Assembly (NCBI GenBank): GCA_958407995.1
Contig: CATYJU010000002.1
Span: 1-64,000, forward strand
Source: an uncultured Collinsella sp.
Lineage (GTDB): Bacteria > Actinomycetota > Coriobacteriia > Coriobacteriales > Coriobacteriaceae
DNA length: 64,000 nucleotides
Direction of reading: 5' to 3'
Position 1 is the first letter of the stretch. Every line of letters starts with the position of its first letter. This document shows, piece by piece, positions 26,264 through 35,875 of this stretch. The notes under the pieces are model-generated. The model saw nothing but the letters and a program-made list of their open reading frames with translations, did no database searches and was not told the DNA's origin. The position numbers and the translations under genes are program-made.

Positions 26264-26294
26264 CAATGTGCTTCACCATATGTGCAGCACATTG
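26264..26294. promoter_or_regulatory. Inverted repeat upstream of the 133-residue membrane protein gene
   Basis: CAATGTGC (26264-26271) and GCACATTG (26287-26294) are perfect complements 15 bases apart and end 40 bases before the start codon. Operator or leader hairpin. Confidence 0.3.
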
Positions 26295-26334
26295 GGTGCG
26301 CCAAGTTGGCGTACTCGTATCGAAAGGACCAGCC

Positions 26335-26736
26335 ATGAGCTTCACTCGCAAGACTCTCAAAATCCTTGCTCTCATCTACTTTGTTTTGGGTATCGCCAGC
26401 CTCGTCACCGCCGGCGTCGGTATCGCCACGGGCGGTCTCGATTCCACGTACGGTTCGTACGCCACGCTCGCAGCGGTCGTGCTTATCGCCAAGGGTCTCG
26501 TCGACCTTGCCGCAGGCGTCGCCGGTATCAAGGGCGCCAACAAGCCTTCGCAGGTGGACGGCGCGTTTAAGCTCGGTATTGTTGCCGCGGTCGCCACGCT
26601 TGCCCAAGCGGTGCTCACGCTTCCCGCGTTTGGCGGCGACGCCATCAACTTTGGCGCCTTTGTCATCGTGGTGTACGACCTGTTCTTTGTTCAGCAGGCG
26701 CACGCCGTTAAGGCCGAGAACAAGGACCGCCTGTAA
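26335..26736 (+). CDS. Four-span integral membrane protein of unknown function
   Basis: A 133-residue protein with four hydrophobic segments (about 8-30, 43-65, 80-100 and 106-122) separated by short Gly/Lys loops, and a charged tail KAENKDRL. It resembles small bacterial DUF-type membrane proteins but I cannot name the family. The start at 26335 follows GAAAGGA; the frame stays open 23 codons upstream without similarity. It ends at a clear terminator. Confidence 0.7.
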   Translation: MSFTRKTLKILALIYFVLGIASLVTAGVGIATGGLDSTYGSYATLAAVVLIAKGLVDLAAGVAGIKGANKPSQVDGAFKLGIVAAVATLAQAVLTLPAFGGDAINFGAFVIVVYDLFFVQQAHAVKAENKDRL

Positions 26737-26774
26737 GCGCTCGCTTCTCATAACCTCTGCAGCCAAGCAACTAA

Positions 26775-26810
26775 AAAGGGCCGATCGCGCATCTCCGCGG
26801 TCGGCCCTTT
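26775..26810 (+). terminator. Terminator after the membrane protein gene
   Basis: Arms AAAGGGCCGA (26775-26784) and complement (26801-26810) enclose a further CGCG/CGCG stem; A-rich and T-rich ends allow function in both directions. Confidence 0.8.
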
Positions 26811-26827
26811 GCATTTGCCCAGATAAA

Positions 26828-26862
26828 ACCTGCCAAAATAAACCTGTCCCTTTTTGGTAGGT
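26828..26862. repeat. REP-like element, family A, single copy
   Basis: A 35-base unit identical but for one base to the unit at 7538-7572. It ends 2 bases before the stop codon of the rlmA-like gene on the minus strand. Confidence 0.85.
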
Positions 26863-26864
26863 TG

Positions 26865-27680
26865 TTAGCTGTGGCGATACTCGGAGATGATGAAGTCGAT
26901 ATCGGTCTGGAGCGTGTCCAAGTTTGCCAGGCGCTCTTTGTCGGCAGGGCGCGTGCGGTAGTAGTACGGCGTCATCTGGAACACCGCCTCGATGTCTGCC
27001 TGGGTCTGGAGCGTAATGTTCGCAGACACCCGCTGCGTTCCGACCAACTCGAGCTCGGTGGTCTTCGGCAGCTTCTCATCGTTAAGGTACGGCGTATCGT
27101 AGAGCACCTCCTTGAGCCCAAAGAGATGACGGGCACCCGGCACCACGGTATAGAGTGAGCCCTCTGGAGCCAGCACGCGGGCAAATTCGCGCTCGTTAAA
27201 GGGAGCGAAGAGCTCGGTCACCATATCGAAGGCGCCATCAGCCACGGGGATGTCCTTCATGTTGGCCACGAAGTAGGTCGCATCGCCGCGCTTGGCGGCA
27301 AGGCGTACCATCTCTTTGCCCAGGTCGAAACCGTAAGCATCCACACCCGGCACCGCGCCCATGGCGCTGGTGTAGTAGCCCTCGCCGCAGCAAATATCGA
27401 GCAACGTCATGGGGCCGTTCGTAGACGCAGCGCACCCAGCCGCCCGCTCACGCACCAGCTCGACCATTGCATCGCGCAACGGCGCATAGTAGCCACGGTT
27501 TAGAAAGTCACGACGGCTGCGTGCCTGCGACTTGGGATCGCCCATGGAGTCGCCGCTCTTGGACGAGCGCAGCAGATATAGATAGCCCTCGCGCGCACGG
27601 TCAAATCGGTGTCCGCCCGCGCATGCAGCACCGCGCTCGTCGTCCACCAACGGTTCATGGCAAACGGGACACAACAACAT
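26865..27680 (-). CDS. rlmA: 23S rRNA (guanine-N1)-methyltransferase, RlmA family
   Basis: A 271-residue methyltransferase. An N-terminal zinc finger (Cys4, Cys7, Cys20, His24) is followed by the SAM-binding motif LLDICCGEGYY (92-102), FDLGKEM, and the substrate-region FAPFNEREFARVL. This is the RlmA(I)/RlmA(II) (TlrB) architecture, which methylates G745 or G748 of 23S rRNA; the RlmA(II) type can give macrolide tolerance. Which base is modified is not decidable here. The start at 27680 follows AAGGAG. Confidence 0.85.
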   Translation of the reverse strand: MLLCPVCHEPLVDDERGAACAGGHRFDRAREGYLYLLRSSKSGDSMGDPKSQARSRRDFLNRGYYAPLRDAMVELVRERAAGCAASTNGPMTLLDICCGEGYYTSAMGAVPGVDAYGFDLGKEMVRLAAKRGDATYFVANMKDIPVADGAFDMVTELFAPFNEREFARVLAPEGSLYTVVPGARHLFGLKEVLYDTPYLNDEKLPKTTELELVGTQRVSANITLQTQADIEAVFQMTPYYYRTRPADKERLANLDTLQTDIDFIISEYRHS

Positions 27681-27753
27681 GGCAACTCCTTAGCGCGAAC
27701 AACACAACGCCCACCATTGTCGCACGCCTTCCCCACCTAGTCATAGAAGAGAC

Positions 27754-27803
27754 AAGGAGTGTCCCCAGCTGCCGACAGAAAAGGAACGTCCCTAAGTGCC
27801 GAC
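27754..27803. repeat. Tandem REP-like units, family C
   Basis: Two related 23-base units, 27754-27776 and 27781-27803, are in direct orientation with a 27-base period (both start AAGGA and end TGCCGAC). They lie upstream of the MATE gene, between divergent genes. Confidence 0.7.
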
Positions 27804-27871
27804 TGGTTGCATTAGGAGTATCATCGTCTGCGCAAATAAGCACGAAAGAGCATATTAGAGATTGAGAGCGT

Positions 27872-29254
27872 ATGGCAGACACCGCATCTAAGCACATTGA
27901 CATGACCACCGGCTCGCTATGGCGCAATATTCCCCTGTTCGCCTTCCCCGTGGCCGCCACGAGCATCTTGGAGCAGCTGTCGAACCTCATCGCCACGGTC
28001 ATCATCGGTAACTTCTCGGGCGACCAGGGAACCCTCGCCATGGCGGCGGTCGGCTCCAATGTTCCGCTTACCAGTCTTATGCTCAACCTTTTTATTGGCA
28101 TGTCGCTTGGCTCCAACGTGGTCATCGCCAACGCTATCGGCCGCAACGATCAGAACATGGTCAAACGCGCCGTCCATACCTCGATTTTAATGGCGCTCGT
28201 GGGCTTTGTCGTCATCGCACTGGGCGAGATCTTTGCCGAGCCCATGCTCGCTGCGCTCAACGTGCCTGCCGAGACCATGCCGCTCGCTTCGCTCTACCTG
28301 CGCGTCTTTTTGCTCAGCATGCCCTCGATCTTGCTCTACAACTTTGAGGCCGCGATCTTCCGCTCCGTCGGCATCACCCGCATGCCGCTGCAGGCGCTCG
28401 CCGTGTCCACCGTCCTCAACATTGGCCTGGACCTCATCTTTGTCCCCGTACTCCACTGGGGCGTCGCGGGCGTCGCCATCGCCACCGCCATCGCCTACAC
28501 CGTCAGCGCCGCTACGCTCTTTATCCGCCTGCTCAAGACCGACTCCGTCGTCCGCGTCACCCCACGCGACTTAGGCTTAGACCCCGTCGCCCTCAAGCGC
28601 ATCGTCAAGATCGGCCTGCCCGCCGGCATCCAAAGCGCTGTCTTTGCCGTCGCCAACATCATCATCCAGTCCGCCATCAACAGCTTGGGCACCGAGGTCA
28701 TGGCGGCATCGAGCGCTGCCATGAGCCTGGAGTACGTGTGCTACAACCTGCTCAACAGCTTTAGCCAGGCCTGCACCACCTTTGTGGGACAAAACCACGG
28801 TGCCCGCCAAATCGACCGCTGCACCAAGACGCTCAAGGTCTGCCTGATCGAAGGCGGCATCGTTGCACTCACCACCATCGTCATCATCGTAGGCTTGGGA
28901 CGCGAAATCCTGGCGCTGTTCAACAGCGACCCCAACATCGTCTCGATCGGCTATATCCGCGTGTGCTCGATCTTCCCTGCCTACGCCTTTAGCATGTTCT
29001 ACGAAAACATGTCCGGCTACCTGCGCGGCTTTGGCATCTCGCTCATGCCCGCCCTCATCACCATGATCTGCGTCTGCGGTATTCGCTTCTATTGGGTATT
29101 CTGCGTGTTCCCGCACTTCCGCACCTTTGCGAACATCATGATGGTCTACCCCATCAGCCTGGGCACCACGGCGTTCTTTATGGTCGTGGCGGTACTACTC
29201 TGCCACCCGGCACGCACCTATCGCGCCGCCCAAGCCAAAGCGACAGCCCGCTAA
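27872..29254 (+). CDS. MATE-family multidrug/sodium antiporter
   Basis: A 460-residue membrane exporter with 12 hydrophobic segments in two homologous halves. The entry GSLWRNIPLFAFPVAATSILEQL and the mid-protein FVGQNHGARQ block are typical of the NorM/DinF-like MATE group. It should expel cationic compounds in exchange for Na+ or H+. The ribosome site is weak (GAGATTGAGAG before 27872). REP units lie upstream and it ends just before a convergent LysR gene. Confidence 0.87.
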   Translation: MADTASKHIDMTTGSLWRNIPLFAFPVAATSILEQLSNLIATVIIGNFSGDQGTLAMAAVGSNVPLTSLMLNLFIGMSLGSNVVIANAIGRNDQNMVKRAVHTSILMALVGFVVIALGEIFAEPMLAALNVPAETMPLASLYLRVFLLSMPSILLYNFEAAIFRSVGITRMPLQALAVSTVLNIGLDLIFVPVLHWGVAGVAIATAIAYTVSAATLFIRLLKTDSVVRVTPRDLGLDPVALKRIVKIGLPAGIQSAVFAVANIIIQSAINSLGTEVMAASSAAMSLEYVCYNLLNSFSQACTTFVGQNHGARQIDRCTKTLKVCLIEGGIVALTTIVIIVGLGREILALFNSDPNIVSIGYIRVCSIFPAYAFSMFYENMSGYLRGFGISLMPALITMICVCGIRFYWVFCVFPHFRTFANIMMVYPISLGTTAFFMVVAVLLCHPARTYRAAQAKATAR

Positions 29255-29281
29255 ACACCGCACTCAACGCCATGCCAGTCA

Positions 29282-30148
29282 TTAATTGACAATATGCGAG
29301 CTCATATAGTCGATAAAGTGCCTCGTGGCGATAGGCATGGTGTCCCAGCTGCGCCAGGCTGCCACTACGTCACGCGAGGGAGCGTGCACGATGGGACGCA
29401 CGCGAATATCGGCCCTCATGCCCTCGACGGTACGGCGATACAGCATACTCACGCCTAGGCCCTCCTCCACCATCGCCATGATGGTGTAGTCGTCGGTCAC
29501 CTCGCTCGTCACGTGCGGCGACAGCCCATGCGCCGCGAATGCATCGAGCACCAGGCTCTGTTCGCCCTCATCCAGCAGCACAAACGGCTCGGACGCCAGG
29601 TCGGCGAGCGTCACCTTTTCCTTTGCCGTCAGCGGATGCGCGGTCGGCAGCAGCGCCACCAACTCGTCGTGATAGACCACGCGCTTCTCGAGTCCAGCGG
29701 TAAATCCGCGCGCCGTAAAGCAAAAGTCAACCACGCCATCGTGCACCCACTGAGCGTTGCGCGTGTAATCGCCCTGCTTGAGGGTGAAGTGCACGCCCGG
29801 GTGCAGGGCCCCAAAGTCGCGAATCACGCGCGGCAACACGGTACGGCTCACGTTGGTAAACGTCGCAATGCGAATGTCAGTCGACGAAAGCCCCAGCAAC
29901 TCCTGCCGTTTGCCCTCAAGCTCGGCCTCGGCAGTTACAATCTGGCGCAGATACGGCAGATACTGCTTACCGTCGCGCGTAAGCGATACGCCCTGCTTAC
30001 CGCGCTCGATAATCGTGGTACCCAGCTCGCGCTCGAGCGCCTTGACGGCCTGGCTCACCGCGCTTTGTGTATAGCCCAGCTCATCGGCTGCACCCTTAAG
30101 ACTGCCGCGATCGACCACCATACAAACAATCTGATACCGCGATGCCAT
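29282..30148 (-). CDS. LysR-family regulator, divergent to an EamA transporter
   Basis: A 288-residue LysR regulator: N-terminal winged helix (GSLKGAADELGYTQSAVSQAVKALE, residues about 15-39 in the HTH) and a two-lobe effector domain. It is divergently transcribed from the EamA exporter 158 bases away. A candidate LysR box AGTAT-N9-ATACT lies between them, so it probably controls that transporter and itself. The start at 30148 follows GGAGG. Effector unknown. Confidence 0.87.
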   Translation of the reverse strand: MASRYQIVCMVVDRGSLKGAADELGYTQSAVSQAVKALERELGTTIIERGKQGVSLTRDGKQYLPYLRQIVTAEAELEGKRQELLGLSSTDIRIATFTNVSRTVLPRVIRDFGALHPGVHFTLKQGDYTRNAQWVHDGVVDFCFTARGFTAGLEKRVVYHDELVALLPTAHPLTAKEKVTLADLASEPFVLLDEGEQSLVLDAFAAHGLSPHVTSEVTDDYTIMAMVEEGLGVSMLYRRTVEGMRADIRVRPIVHAPSRDVVAAWRSWDTMPIATRHFIDYMSSHIVN

Positions 30149-30207
30149 CGTGCCTCCACATCAATGCAGCCGTAAAATGTTTTGCCAGCGCTTTTTCTAG
30201 CAACATT

Positions 30208-30226
30208 AGTATTTCTTAATCATACT
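30208..30226. promoter_or_regulatory. Candidate LysR box
   Basis: AGTAT (30208-30212) and ATACT (30222-30226) flank 9 bases and contain the T-N11-A core of LysR sites. It is centred in the LysR/EamA divergent promoter region. Confidence 0.5.
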
Positions 30227-30306
30227 GAAGATACATTCGCTTTACTACATCCACATCTGGGAGCAGAATCCTTTTTGCGAAACCGTTCTGTAACAAAAGG
30301 AGTCCC

Positions 30307-31209
30307 ATGGATCGCAAAAAAGCAATCGCGCTCTCATTTTCCGTTCCCGTCGCATGGGGCTTTTCGTACCCCCTCATGAAGATCGGCATGGATAGCATGA
30401 ACGCCACGAGCATCGTTGCGCTGCGCTGCATCATCGCCTTTGTGGCCTGTCTGCTGCTCTTCCACAAGCACGCGCTGCGTATCAACCGTGACGTGATGGT
30501 TCGCTCCGCCATCATCGGCGCCATCATGGCAACCGAGCTCACCTGTATGTGCCTGGGTTCCAGCCTCACCTCCGCCTCAACCGCCGGCTTTTTGCAGAGC
30601 CTGACGGTCGTAATCGTGCCGTTTGCCAACGCCGCCCTGCTGCGCCGCGCCCCCGAGCGCAAAGTTCTCGTCGGCACCGCCATCGTCACCTGTGGCATGC
30701 TGCTGCTCTCGGGCGCCGACTTCACCAGCCTGAACCCGGGCGCGCTCATCATGTTGCTCTCGGCCTTTGTCTATGCCGGCCACATCATTGTGGCGAAGCG
30801 CTTTGTCGAAGATGTCGACCCGCTGGCTCTGGGCGTTTGGCAGCTGGGCTTTGGCGGCCTGTTCTCGGGCATCGCCGCATTCGTCTTTGGCGGTTTCACG
30901 CTTCCCGGCACGCCGGGCGAGGTCGTAGTCGTCGTTGCCCTCGCACTCATCTGCTCTGCCTATGGCTTTATCACCCAGACGCTCGTGCAGCCCCACGTGC
31001 CCGCCGAGACCACCGGCTTCGCTTTCTCACTCGAACCGGTCTGCTCTGCCGTCTTCTCGTTCTTCCTGGTCGGCGAGGTCCTGAGCCCCATCGCCTTCTT
31101 TGGCGCCGCCCTCATCCTCACCGGCGTCATGGTGGCAACCGTCGAGCTTCCGCGCCTCCGTGAACATGGACAGGCCCGTATGGCAGGAGCGCCCGAGCGC
31201 GTCTCGTAG
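30307..31209 (+). CDS. EamA-family (DMT) metabolite exporter
   Basis: A 300-residue drug/metabolite transporter with ten hydrophobic segments in two EamA halves (about 5-137 and 148-280). The second half ends FSFFLVGEVLSPIAFFGAALILTG, with the E-x-L-x-P loop common to the family. It likely exports an amino acid or other small metabolite. The start at 30307 follows AAAAGGAG. It is paired with the divergent LysR gene, which suggests induced expression by its substrate. Confidence 0.85.
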   Translation: MDRKKAIALSFSVPVAWGFSYPLMKIGMDSMNATSIVALRCIIAFVACLLLFHKHALRINRDVMVRSAIIGAIMATELTCMCLGSSLTSASTAGFLQSLTVVIVPFANAALLRRAPERKVLVGTAIVTCGMLLLSGADFTSLNPGALIMLLSAFVYAGHIIVAKRFVEDVDPLALGVWQLGFGGLFSGIAAFVFGGFTLPGTPGEVVVVVALALICSAYGFITQTLVQPHVPAETTGFAFSLEPVCSAVFSFFLVGEVLSPIAFFGAALILTGVMVATVELPRLREHGQARMAGAPERVS

Positions 31210-31297
31210 TCCCCACTCCTTATGCAGCCGCGGCATAAAGGTTTCCGGTGTGCCTTTACAATAGATGCCAACAGAGCATCTGCCATAAAGGAGCCCC

Positions 31298-32023
31298 ATG
31301 GACACCGCAACTCGCGACCGCAACATAACAACTTGGTTGGGCGATGCGCCACAGCCGGTACGTGACACGACGAACCAGCTGCTCGAGCGCATCGCCCTTT
31401 TGCGTGCCGAGCAGACTATCTACCCAGCACAAGACGACATCCTCAATGCCCTCGCCTACACGCCGGCCAACCAGGTCAAGGTTGTCATTTTGGGTCAAGA
31501 TCCCTATCACGGACCCAACCAGGCCATGGGGTTATCGTTCTCGGTCCCCGCGACGCAAACCAAGCTGCCGCCGAGCCTGCGCAACATCTATAAGGAGCTC
31601 AATGCCGACCTGGGCTGCCCCGTTCCCGCCACGGGAGATCTAACGCCATGGGCACAGCAGGGCGTATTGCTCCTCAACACTACGCTCACCGTGCGCGAGC
31701 ATGCCGCGAACTCGCACGCCAAGCTGGGCTGGAGCGCGCTCACCGACTACGTTATCGAACGCTGCTGTCAGCTGCCCCAGCCGGTAGTCTTTTTGGCATG
31801 GGGCCGCTTTGCCCAGCAGATGGTTGAGGGCAAGCTCGCCGCGACCGGCGCGGGCAAGGCAAGCGGCAAGTTCTGTCTGGCCTCCACGCACCCCTCGCCA
31901 CTTTCGGCCAACCGTGCCACGGCAGAACTCCCCGCTTTTATGGGGTCGCGCCCCTTCTCGGCAGCCAATCGGCTACTCGAACAGCACGGCTCGACCCCCG
32001 TCAACTGGACTTGCCTCGGCTAA
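31298..32023 (+). CDS. ung: Uracil-DNA glycosylase
   Basis: A 241-residue family 1 uracil-DNA glycosylase removing uracil from DNA. The water-activating motif is GQDPYHG (66-72, Asp68), followed by GLSFSV, LLNTTLTV, and the DNA-intercalation loop HPSPLS near residue 198. Length is normal. The start at 31298 follows AAGGAG. It stands alone and ends at a strong terminator. Confidence 0.95.
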   Translation: MDTATRDRNITTWLGDAPQPVRDTTNQLLERIALLRAEQTIYPAQDDILNALAYTPANQVKVVILGQDPYHGPNQAMGLSFSVPATQTKLPPSLRNIYKELNADLGCPVPATGDLTPWAQQGVLLLNTTLTVREHAANSHAKLGWSALTDYVIERCCQLPQPVVFLAWGRFAQQMVEGKLAATGAGKASGKFCLASTHPSPLSANRATAELPAFMGSRPFSAANRLLEQHGSTPVNWTCLG

Positions 32024-32038
32024 AAATCGATACATCAA

Positions 32039-32072
32039 AAACGCGCCCGACGGCTTTCCATCGGGCGCGTTT
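32039..32072. terminator. Bidirectional terminator between ung and the SDR gene
   Basis: A 12-bp stem (32039-32050 with 32061-32072), 10-base loop, A-run on the left and T-run on the right. It serves both convergent genes. Confidence 0.9.
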
Positions 32073-32073
32073 C

Positions 32074-32754
32074 CTATTCGGGCCAAATAAATTGTGTGCG
32101 GCCGGCCTCGCCGCCATCGATCAGCAGGCTCTGCCCGGTCATAAACCGGTTGGTCACGCCCACAAAGTAGATCCACTCGGCGATCTCTTGGGCGGTGGCC
32201 CAGCGCTTAAGCGGCGTGAGCTCCATAATCTGGTTCCACAGGCGCTCGTCTTCCATCACGCAACGGTTGAGCGGCGTGATAACGCCGCCCGGGTCCACAC
32301 TGTTGGCGATGGCCTGCGGCGCCAGGCGGTTTGCAAGGTTTTTGGTGTAGGCGATAACGCCGCCCTTGCTGGCAGCATAGACAGGAAACTCCGATCCCGT
32401 ATGTCCGCTCGCCGACCCCACATTGACCACGGATTTGATAGCCGGCGCCGGCTTGGCGGCAAGCCCCTCCCCCACAAAGGCGTAGCGCTCAGTCACGTTG
32501 ATGGTGCCACGCAGGTTGGCGGCAATGTCGTCGGCCGAATCCTGCGTACCGGCAACGTTCACGATTACCTGGGGTTCAAGGTCAACTGGAAACGAGTCCG
32601 GCTCGCGGACATCAACGATCAGATGGCGGTAGCGCTCGTGTTCGATCGCCGCCGGCAGCAGATCAAAGCCCACGACCTCGTGGCCCTCGTCCAAAAAGCG
32701 CTGCACGCACGCGGCTCCGATACCGCCCGAAGCGCCCGTGATCAAAACCCGCAT
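32074..32754 (-). CDS. Short-chain dehydrogenase/reductase
   Basis: A 226-residue NAD(P)-dependent oxidoreductase. The cofactor loop is TGASGGIG (6-13), NVAG follows near 71, the catalytic Tyr-x3-Lys is YAASK (about 127-131) with Ser in NVGSASG upstream, and the C-terminal FMTGQSLLIDGG is typical. Acidic DVREP after strand 2 is compatible with NAD. Substrate unknown. It starts 9 bases after the VUT transporter gene and so is probably its operon partner. Confidence 0.85.
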   Translation of the reverse strand: MRVLITGASGGIGAACVQRFLDEGHEVVGFDLLPAAIEHERYRHLIVDVREPDSFPVDLEPQVIVNVAGTQDSADDIAANLRGTINVTERYAFVGEGLAAKPAPAIKSVVNVGSASGHTGSEFPVYAASKGGVIAYTKNLANRLAPQAIANSVDPGGVITPLNRCVMEDERLWNQIMELTPLKRWATAQEIAEWIYFVGVTNRFMTGQSLLIDGGEAGRTQFIWPE

Positions 32755-32763
32755 GCTTGCTCC

Positions 32764-33486
32764 TTAGGCGGTTGCGTGACGCTCGAGGTACTCGGCACCC
32801 ACATTCTCGCGCTCCCAGCCGCGCACGACCTTGTAGCCCACGGGGCTCAGGAAGACCTCGCACAGCAGCTCGGCAACAGCGCCGGTCAGCGAGCACATAA
32901 GAACCTGCACCCAGGTCCAACCAAAGAACGTGTGGCTCACCACAATGGCAAAGACCAGGTTGTCGACAAACTGGCCAACACCCGTGGACACATAGGAGCG
33001 GAAGGCGAAGCTCGCAAAGTTATTCTTTTTGAGCATACGGCCGAGCGACTGGTTGAGCGTGGAGTTAACCACGGCAGAAACGAGCATTGCCAGCGAAGAG
33101 CCCAGCACCACGTACCAGGTGCCGCCAATGGTGGCGTTAAGGGCGCTGTTGACCTCGATCATGCCCGTGTCGTAGTAGGCGCCCCACATGCCGGGCGTGA
33201 GCGAGCATGCCCAAAAGCACAGGCTCACGGCCAGGTTGACCAGCAGCGCGAGGATAGAGATTTTGATGGATGCCTTGGCGCCAAAGCGCTTGCAGATCAT
33301 GTCCTGGCACAAAAACGAAACCCAGCTCACCACAAAGCCGCAATCGAGTGCCAGATACGGCAGGCTGATGAGCTCTTTGTTGGCCAGTAGGTTCATCATG
33401 ATGACGCTCACGAAAAACAGCGAAACCGTTGCCGCGGGAATGCTCCGCAACAGGACCTTGTAGTCCTCCATGACCTTCTTGATCAT
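32764..33486 (-). CDS. VUT-family (YhhQ-like) membrane transporter
   Basis: A 240-residue membrane protein with about six hydrophobic segments, of the VUT/YhhQ family (COG1738). The LLANKELISLPYLALDCGFVVSW region and the VGQFVDNLVFAIVV helix with its acidic residue match the family. YhhQ imports queuosine precursors, so preQ0/preQ1 or queuine uptake is the best guess. Other queuosine genes are absent here. The start at 33486 follows AAAGGAG. A leader of about 155 bases separates it from prfC. Confidence 0.75.
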   Translation of the reverse strand: MIKKVMEDYKVLLRSIPAATVSLFFVSVIMMNLLANKELISLPYLALDCGFVVSWVSFLCQDMICKRFGAKASIKISILALLVNLAVSLCFWACSLTPGMWGAYYDTGMIEVNSALNATIGGTWYVVLGSSLAMLVSAVVNSTLNQSLGRMLKKNNFASFAFRSYVSTGVGQFVDNLVFAIVVSHTFFGWTWVQVLMCSLTGAVAELLCEVFLSPVGYKVVRGWERENVGAEYLERHATA

Positions 33487-33605
33487 TATGTACTCCTTTG
33501 GTTTTAGGTTTAACGAGCAGGATATCGGACCCGAACTGCTCGGACGCCCCGGTCTTGAGACGACGGTGGGTATGATAGCCGCTCATACGGCATCAGGCAA
33601 GTAAA

Positions 33606-33637
33606 CGGCGCGGCAGCCCCGCAGGGCCACCGCGCCG
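33606..33637. terminator. GC-rich hairpin after prfC
   Basis: Arms CGGCGCGG (33606-33613) and CCGCGCCG (33630-33637) with an inner GCCC/GGGC stem lie 6 bases beyond the prfC stop on the minus strand. The T run is weak. Confidence 0.5.
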
Positions 33638-33642
33638 ATGCG

Positions 33643-35256
<1,614 letters not shown>

Positions 35257-35341
35257 GCGGATCCTTTCTTGCATTGAGTGCATTACGTCGATGTAACCGC
35301 ACTATTGTAGCCGCGAAATCCCGCTCTAGGGCGCCTATCAG

Positions 35342-35391
35342 GACAAATTCATCAGTTGGGGCCTGGGTAGCCGGCCCAATCCGAATTTGTC
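35342..35391. repeat. Imperfect long hairpin upstream of prfC and the GntR gene
   Basis: GACAAATTC (35342-35350) pairs with GAATTTGTC (35383-35391), and an inner TTGGGGCC/GGCCCAA stem extends it. It may be a terminator-like leader or a further dispersed palindrome. Confidence 0.45.
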
Positions 35392-35410
35392 TCTTGCGTA
35401 ACTGTACATA

Positions 35411-35444
35411 GTGTATATATACTGTGCTTACCGGTTATATACAC
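35411..35444. promoter_or_regulatory. Candidate YtrA-type GntR operator
   Basis: GTGTATATA (35411-35419) and TATATACAC (35436-35444) are perfect complements 16 bases apart, ending 27 bases before the GntR start. Autoregulation of the GntR-ABC operon is likely. Confidence 0.6.
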
Positions 35445-35471
35445 GTGTAGCCCAACAGCTAAGGAGCCGCT

Positions 35472-35852
35472 GTGGACATCATCCTATCCAATTCGAGCGA
35501 CAAGCCCATCTACGAGCAAATAGCCTCGCAAGTCAAAGCTCAGATCCTTTCGGGCGCGCTCGCTGCGGGAGCCAAACTCCCCAGCATCCGTGCACTCGCG
35601 AGCGATCTTGGCGTGAGTGTCATCACCACCAAGCGCGCTTACGCCGACCTGGAGCAACTCGGCTTTATCTACACCGTGCAGGGCAAGGGCTGTTTTGTCG
35701 CCGAGGGCAACCAGGAGCTCTTGCGCGAAAACCAGCTCTGCCATATCGAAGAGCTGCTTGCGAAAGCGGCGAACCAAGCCGAAGCCTTGGGCGTCACGCG
35801 CGACAAACTGCACGAGATGCTCGACCTGGTAGCCCCCGAAACCATGCAGTAG
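35472..35852 (+). CDS. GntR-family regulator, YtrA subfamily
   Basis: A 126-residue repressor consisting of a GntR winged helix (about 10-75, PIYEQIASQVKAQILSG ... KLPSIRALASDLGVSVITTKRAY) and a short helical tail (85-120). The short tail is the YtrA-subfamily layout. The GTG start at 35472 follows AAGGAGCC. It heads an operon with an ABC ATPase (start 24 bases after its stop) and a permease, as in ytrABC-like envelope-stress or antibiotic-responsive systems. A TA-rich inverted repeat at its promoter is the likely operator. Confidence 0.88.
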   Translation: MDIILSNSSDKPIYEQIASQVKAQILSGALAAGAKLPSIRALASDLGVSVITTKRAYADLEQLGFIYTVQGKGCFVAEGNQELLRENQLCHIEELLAKAANQAEALGVTRDKLHEMLDLVAPETMQ

Positions 35853-35875
35853 CCATCTGCAAGAAAGGCTATACC

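Noticed and set aside
32764..33486. Assigning a preQ1 riboswitch feature upstream of the VUT gene
   Set aside because: The leader does not show a convincing class I consensus by eye, so it is reported only as something to test.
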